In this document: positions 61,140-64,000 of the stretch, piece by piece | Layout: each line of letters starts with the position of its first letter | How positions within the stretch are numbered: the first letter of the stretch is position 1 | Source: Bacillus sp. SA1-12 | GTDB taxonomy: Bacteria > Bacillota > Bacilli > Bacillales > Bacillaceae | Direction of reading: 5' to 3' | DNA: 64,000 nt | Assembly (NCBI RefSeq): GCF_000981385.1 | Contig: NZ_LATZ01000132.1 | Span: 1 to 64,000 of the forward strand | The notes under the pieces: model-generated | What the model saw: the letters and a program-made list of their open reading frames with translations, nothing else | What the model was told of the DNA's origin: nothing | Databases searched by the model: none | Translations under genes and position numbers: made by a program

Positions 61140-61240
61140 AAAGATGTTGATTTCTGTACACCTCCTTTTTAATAGCTTAATTTCATATTAAGTTTTCAAA
61201 GTTAGAAGAAAATGATAGAAATATTAGAAAATAGTGAGAA
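61140..61240. repeat. Copy d of the 54-61 kb intergenic repeat
   Basis: It matches 57033-57131 over ~100 bp, including GTTAGAAGAAAATGATAGAA. On the minus strand it includes AAAAAGGAGGTGTAC, an ideal ribosome site followed only by a 7-codon frame. Confidence 0.6.
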
Positions 61241-61410
61241 TTCAGTTAGAAAATACCAGAAAAGTGCAAGCCCTCTTTCAGACCAGACGAGTATAAGACA
61301 ATTATTATAGGAAGACGCTCATTGCCTTCAATTCTAAATAGGCTACACCCTAGTGGTCCTTGGTGCTGGATGTCAAAGTGTTTATCCACAATTCAATCAT
61401 TTTTAAACGA

Positions 61411-61452
61411 AAAAAAGGAAGAGCCCTATGATTTCTGGGCTCTTCCTTTTTC
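61411..61452. terminator. Terminator of the two-component/PepSY operon
   Basis: AAAAAGGAAGAGCCC/GGGCTCTTCCTTTTT, a perfect 15-bp stem with a 10-base loop. It is the intact form of the terminator sequence repeated at 54465 and 59572. Confidence 0.92.
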
Positions 61453-61472
61453 TTTTAAAACTGTGCGTAAAC

Positions 61473-61895
61473 TCAACTCTTTTTTGCATTCATTATTTTA
61501 ACTGAACAATCGGAAGTTTTACCTTTGACCAGTTTTCCATCCCCTTTTTCTCCAGAAGAAAAAGAGGCTATCCCTTCGTTTTTAATGTGTACTACATTTT
61601 CAGATGCTACATTCTCCAATTGATTTAAATACAAGATTTCCCCCGAATAAGCATCTACTTTTAACGTGTATTCACGATCCTGACCGTGTAAATTTACTAC
61701 ATACATTTTATTTTTCTCGTTTTTACTAAGCTTTATATCCCTGATGTCTCCTAGGTATTTTGTTTGGATATTTCTTTTTATTTCTACAGCACTCAGGATT
61801 TCGCTGTCTCTATCTGCAAAAATATATTGAACTTCGGCAATGATAAAACCAACGATTAGAAAGCTAAAAAGACAAATAATTTTTATGGGGTTCAT
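61473..61895 (-). CDS. PepSY-domain membrane-anchored protein
   Basis: There are 140 residues from the ATG at 61895 (TTAGGAGAAATC upstream). The N-terminal helix I-I-C-L-F-S-F-L-I-V-G-F-I-I-A anchors or exports it. The PepSY domain follows (V-E-I-K-R-N-I-Q-T-K-Y-L-G-D, then Y-V-V-N-L, and Y-T-L-K-V-D-A-Y-S-G-E-I-L). A single late cysteine (D-C-S-V-K) is present. PepSY domains are thought to inhibit peptidases or modulate signals at the cell surface. It follows the histidine kinase gene, as YkoI follows YkoGH in B. subtilis, and is probably a target or modulator of the two-component system. Confidence 0.85.
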   Translation of the reverse strand: MNPIKIICLFSFLIVGFIIAEVQYIFADRDSEILSAVEIKRNIQTKYLGDIRDIKLSKNEKNKMYVVNLHGQDREYTLKVDAYSGEILYLNQLENVASENVVHIKNEGIASFSSGEKGDGKLVKGKTSDCSVKIMNAKKS

Positions 61896-61960
61896 ACGAT
61901 TTCTCCTAACAAGAGAGTTTTTCTTTAAAAAAGGACATTTTCCCTTAAAAACAATAAAAA

Positions 61961-63313
61961 TCAATAAGATGCCATAGGTAAAGCAACAGTAAAACTTGTT
62001 CCTTCATTTTCCTTGCTTACGACATTTATGTTTCCACCATGGGAATCTACAATCTGTTTTGCGATCGATAAACCTAGCCCCGTCCCGCCAGTTTCCCGAT
62101 TTCTTGCTTTATCAACCCGATAAAAGCGATCAAATATATGAGTGATATCTTCTTTCGGTATGCCGATGCCATGATCCTTCACAGTGAAAAAAGCGTGACC
62201 TTTCTCATATCCAACATTTATCTCAATAGGTGATGCACTATACTTTAATGCATTATCAAGCAAGATAAACAATAGTTGCTTCATTTTTTGCTTATCTGCT
62301 TTTGCTATAACTCTATCGAATGGAGTGTATACAGAAATGTGCTGACCATACGTATTTTTCATCAGTTTGCTTGTCTCTTTACTAAGTGAAACAAGGTCCA
62401 CCTCTCTTATATCCAAATTCCATTCTGCATCATGATTTGCAAGCATAAGCATTTGCTTTGTCATTTCTTGCATTCTAATAGCTTCTGAATAGATTGCTTC
62501 CACAGATTCTACTAATAAAGTCTGATCTTTTATCCCCCATCGTTTCAGCATACTTGCATTACTTTCAATAACAGTTAAGGGTGTTTTTAATTCATGGGAG
62601 GCATCTGAAACGAATTGCTGCTGTTTTTCAAAGTTTCTTGCTAAGATATCCATCATCTTATTAAACGTACTACCTAATTTGTATAATTCATCTTTTGATT
62701 GTGTTTTTAACTCAAGCTTTTTAAAGATGCTTTTTCGTTGAATTTCCTCCATCGTTTCAATCATAGAATTAATGGGTTTTAAAATGATGTCGCTTAGCAT
62801 TCTGCCTGCTAAAAATGAAGGAATCAGAACGATTAGGGAAGCGACAATTAACACAAGCTTCAAGATTTTTAAGCTTTCATAAGAGGATGCCAAACTTGCT
62901 GTAACTTCCAACATCATAATATTTCCGTCGTGCCAGATGATTGGAAACCTCGAAACAGCATACCGAATCCCAGCAACTGATTTCAATTCAACTGACTGTG
63001 AATTGTTAAAACTTGATTTATATTCTGTAAACACCGATTCCTTTGTAATCGTTATGATGGAATGGGAATCTTCATTCACAACACGTATCATTCCATTCAA
63101 TGGTAACCGAGAAGTCAAAATATCATGTATTCTGCTATCATTCGTAACAGGTTTCAATTCGCCAGCAATATTTTCAGCCTGTAAACGAACATGATTTAAT
63201 TTATCGTTCGTCGTAATTGAGTAAAATAAATAATATATGGATGTATTAATCACAATGCTAATCAAAAGCACCGAAACAGTTAAATACATATGGATTTTCT
63301 TTCGGATATTCAT
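61961..63313 (-). CDS. Sensor histidine kinase (YkoH-like)
   Basis: The protein has 450 residues. Transmembrane helices at about 10-30 and 150-170 flank a ~120-residue extracellular sensor. HAMP domain ~172-225. The phospho-acceptor is His in S-D-A-S-H-E-L-K-T-P-L (about 242). ATP-binding motifs are L-D-N-A-L-K-Y-S (N box), D-H-G-I-G-I (G1), F-Y-R-V-D-K-A and G-G-T-G-L-G-L-S (G2). It starts six bases after the response regulator stop, with GGAGTAATATTTT as ribosome site. Signal unknown; the PepSY neighbour hints at an envelope signal. Confidence 0.93.
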   Translation of the reverse strand: MNIRKKIHMYLTVSVLLISIVINTSIYYLFYSITTNDKLNHVRLQAENIAGELKPVTNDSRIHDILTSRLPLNGMIRVVNEDSHSIITITKESVFTEYKSSFNNSQSVELKSVAGIRYAVSRFPIIWHDGNIMMLEVTASLASSYESLKILKLVLIVASLIVLIPSFLAGRMLSDIILKPINSMIETMEEIQRKSIFKKLELKTQSKDELYKLGSTFNKMMDILARNFEKQQQFVSDASHELKTPLTVIESNASMLKRWGIKDQTLLVESVEAIYSEAIRMQEMTKQMLMLANHDAEWNLDIREVDLVSLSKETSKLMKNTYGQHISVYTPFDRVIAKADKQKMKQLLFILLDNALKYSASPIEINVGYEKGHAFFTVKDHGIGIPKEDITHIFDRFYRVDKARNRETGGTGLGLSIAKQIVDSHGGNINVVSKENEGTSFTVALPMASY

Positions 63314-63319
63314 AAAATA

Positions 63320-64000
63320 TTACTCCTTTATGACATATCCAATTCCACGCACTGTATGGATAAGTGGAGAATGAAAGGAATCATCAATTTTCTTACGCAA
63401 GTATCTAATATATACATCTACAACGTTTGTCTCTCCATAGTAATCAAAGCCCCAAACATGTGTTAAAATCTGCTCACGGTTTAATACTTGATTTTGATTG
63501 TGTATTAGATAAACAAGTAAATCGAATTCTCTGGGGGTTAGTTCAATATTTATGCAATTACGTGTTACTATTCGTGTTTTTTTATCAACTTTCAAATCAG
63601 AAATAGATAAAAGTTTATTGTCCACTTTTTGTTCCATCATTTGATTTATTCGTAAACAAGCTCTAATTCTCGCCAACAGCTCTTCAATCTGGAACGGCTT
63701 TGTAATATAATCGTTGGCACCATGATCTAGCCCGCTCACTTTATCAGGGATGGAATCCCTTGCTGTTAATAAAATGATTGGAGTCATGTCCCCTGTCGCT
63801 CTAATTCTCCTAAGAACTTCCATTCCGTTTAACTTAGGTATCATTATATCTAGTAACACAAGGTTCCATTGTTCATTATTAAATTTTTCAAGTGCTGCTA
63901 TACCGTTTTCGGCTATTTCAACCTTGTATCCTTCATGTTCAAGTTCTAATCTAATGATTCTCGCAATATTTGCTTCATCTTCAATAATTAATACTTTTTT
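63320..64000 (-). CDS. OmpR-type response regulator, 5' end outside window
   Basis: The frame is open to the right edge; ~226 residues are present, lacking only the first one or two. The receiver begins V-L-I-I-E-D-E-A-N, with phospho-acceptor Asp in L-L-D-I-M-I-P and the Lys in T-K-P-F. The winged-helix output domain ends the protein (L-T-P-R-E-F-D-L-L-V-Y-L, then V-W-G-F-D-Y-Y-G-E-T-N-V-V-D-V, H-T-V-R-G-I-G-Y-V). It partners the kinase just downstream in an operon that also includes the PepSY gene. Confidence 0.93.
   Translation of the reverse strand, partial: KKVLIIEDEANIARIIRLELEHEGYKVEIAENGIAALEKFNNEQWNLVLLDIMIPKLNGMEVLRRIRATGDMTPIILLTARDSIPDKVSGLDHGANDYITKPFQIEELLARIRACLRINQMMEQKVDNKLLSISDLKVDKKTRIVTRNCINIELTPREFDLLVYLIHNQNQVLNREQILTHVWGFDYYGETNVVDVYIRYLRKKIDDSFHSPLIHTVRGIGYVIKE

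Noticed and set aside
61895-61964. N-terminal extension of the PepSY protein
   Set aside because: The internal ATG has the ribosome site and starts directly with the membrane helix; the extension overlaps the kinase stop region.

Overview
The window looks like the chromosome of a spore-forming, low-GC Gram-positive bacterium of the family Bacillaceae. The evidence is AT-rich DNA, strong GGAGG-type ribosome sites with many TTG and GTG starts, a Spo0E-type phosphatase, a LysM/GH18 spore-coat-type hydrolase behind a sigma-E-like promoter, a YwaC-type alarmone synthetase, and neighbourhoods that resemble Bacillus subtilis yisU/yisV, kipI/kipA/ycsF and ykoGHI (recalled from family knowledge, not searched). 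I cannot name the genus. No rRNA, tRNA or CRISPR array was seen.

Layout. 0-4.6 kb is mobile debris: the right end of a DDE transposon that cuts a group II intron reverse transcriptase, two stretches of group II intron RNA, a lipoprotein gene, a 313-bp inverted-repeat-bounded segment and a frameshifted IS110 recombinase. 4.9-13.4 kb holds mostly single genes (secreted and membrane proteins, an NAD(P)-binding oxidoreductase, an NlpC/P60-like protein, a LysE exporter divergent from a MocR regulator, a HIT protein), with HEAT-repeat and metallophosphoesterase pseudogenes. 14.06-16.13 kb is a tightly packed four-gene operon: a heme-monooxygenase-like protein, an unknown helical protein, a cobalamin-binding protein with the CarH photoreceptor signature but no DNA-binding domain, and an RsbR-like STAS protein. 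It reads as a light or B12 sensing branch of a stressosome-type pathway and is the most interesting system here. 16-32 kb has small genes, a Gre-domain protein, a YjiH-type transporter, a self-regulated-looking HTH gene, an aminoglycoside nucleotidyltransferase, an enolase-superfamily enzyme, HU, a GH43 glycosidase and a methyltransferase.

32-45.5 kb holds the spore hydrolase, an amino-acid racemase with a LysR regulator, the 5-oxoprolinase genes pxpA and pxpBC in divergent orientation, a GH36 alpha-galactosidase, a small alarmone synthetase, and a CBS protein plus MarR regulator that share operator-like sites. 45.7-47.9 kb is a decayed phage-type replication module (DnaD-like gene intact or shortened, DnaB broken). 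48-59 kb contains two decayed paralogous short-chain dehydrogenase genes and a DUF2255 gene that share an ATTGTTGATT operator-like motif, a cyclophilin-like lipoprotein, an RlmI-type methyltransferase, a predicted P460-cytochrome/cytochrome-b pair, a YlbC-like CAP protein, a Spo0E protein and an M15 peptidase. 59.7-64 kb has a SulP transporter without a STAS domain and a two-component system with a PepSY protein; the response regulator runs off the right edge.

Two intergenic repeat families stand out. One has roughly fifteen copies across the window, with a core like GCACCGTTAGTTNAATAAG followed by AAAA and usually a hairpin. The other has four copies, only between 54 and 61.5 kb. At least ten genes are visibly broken, so the window has many decaying accessory genes.
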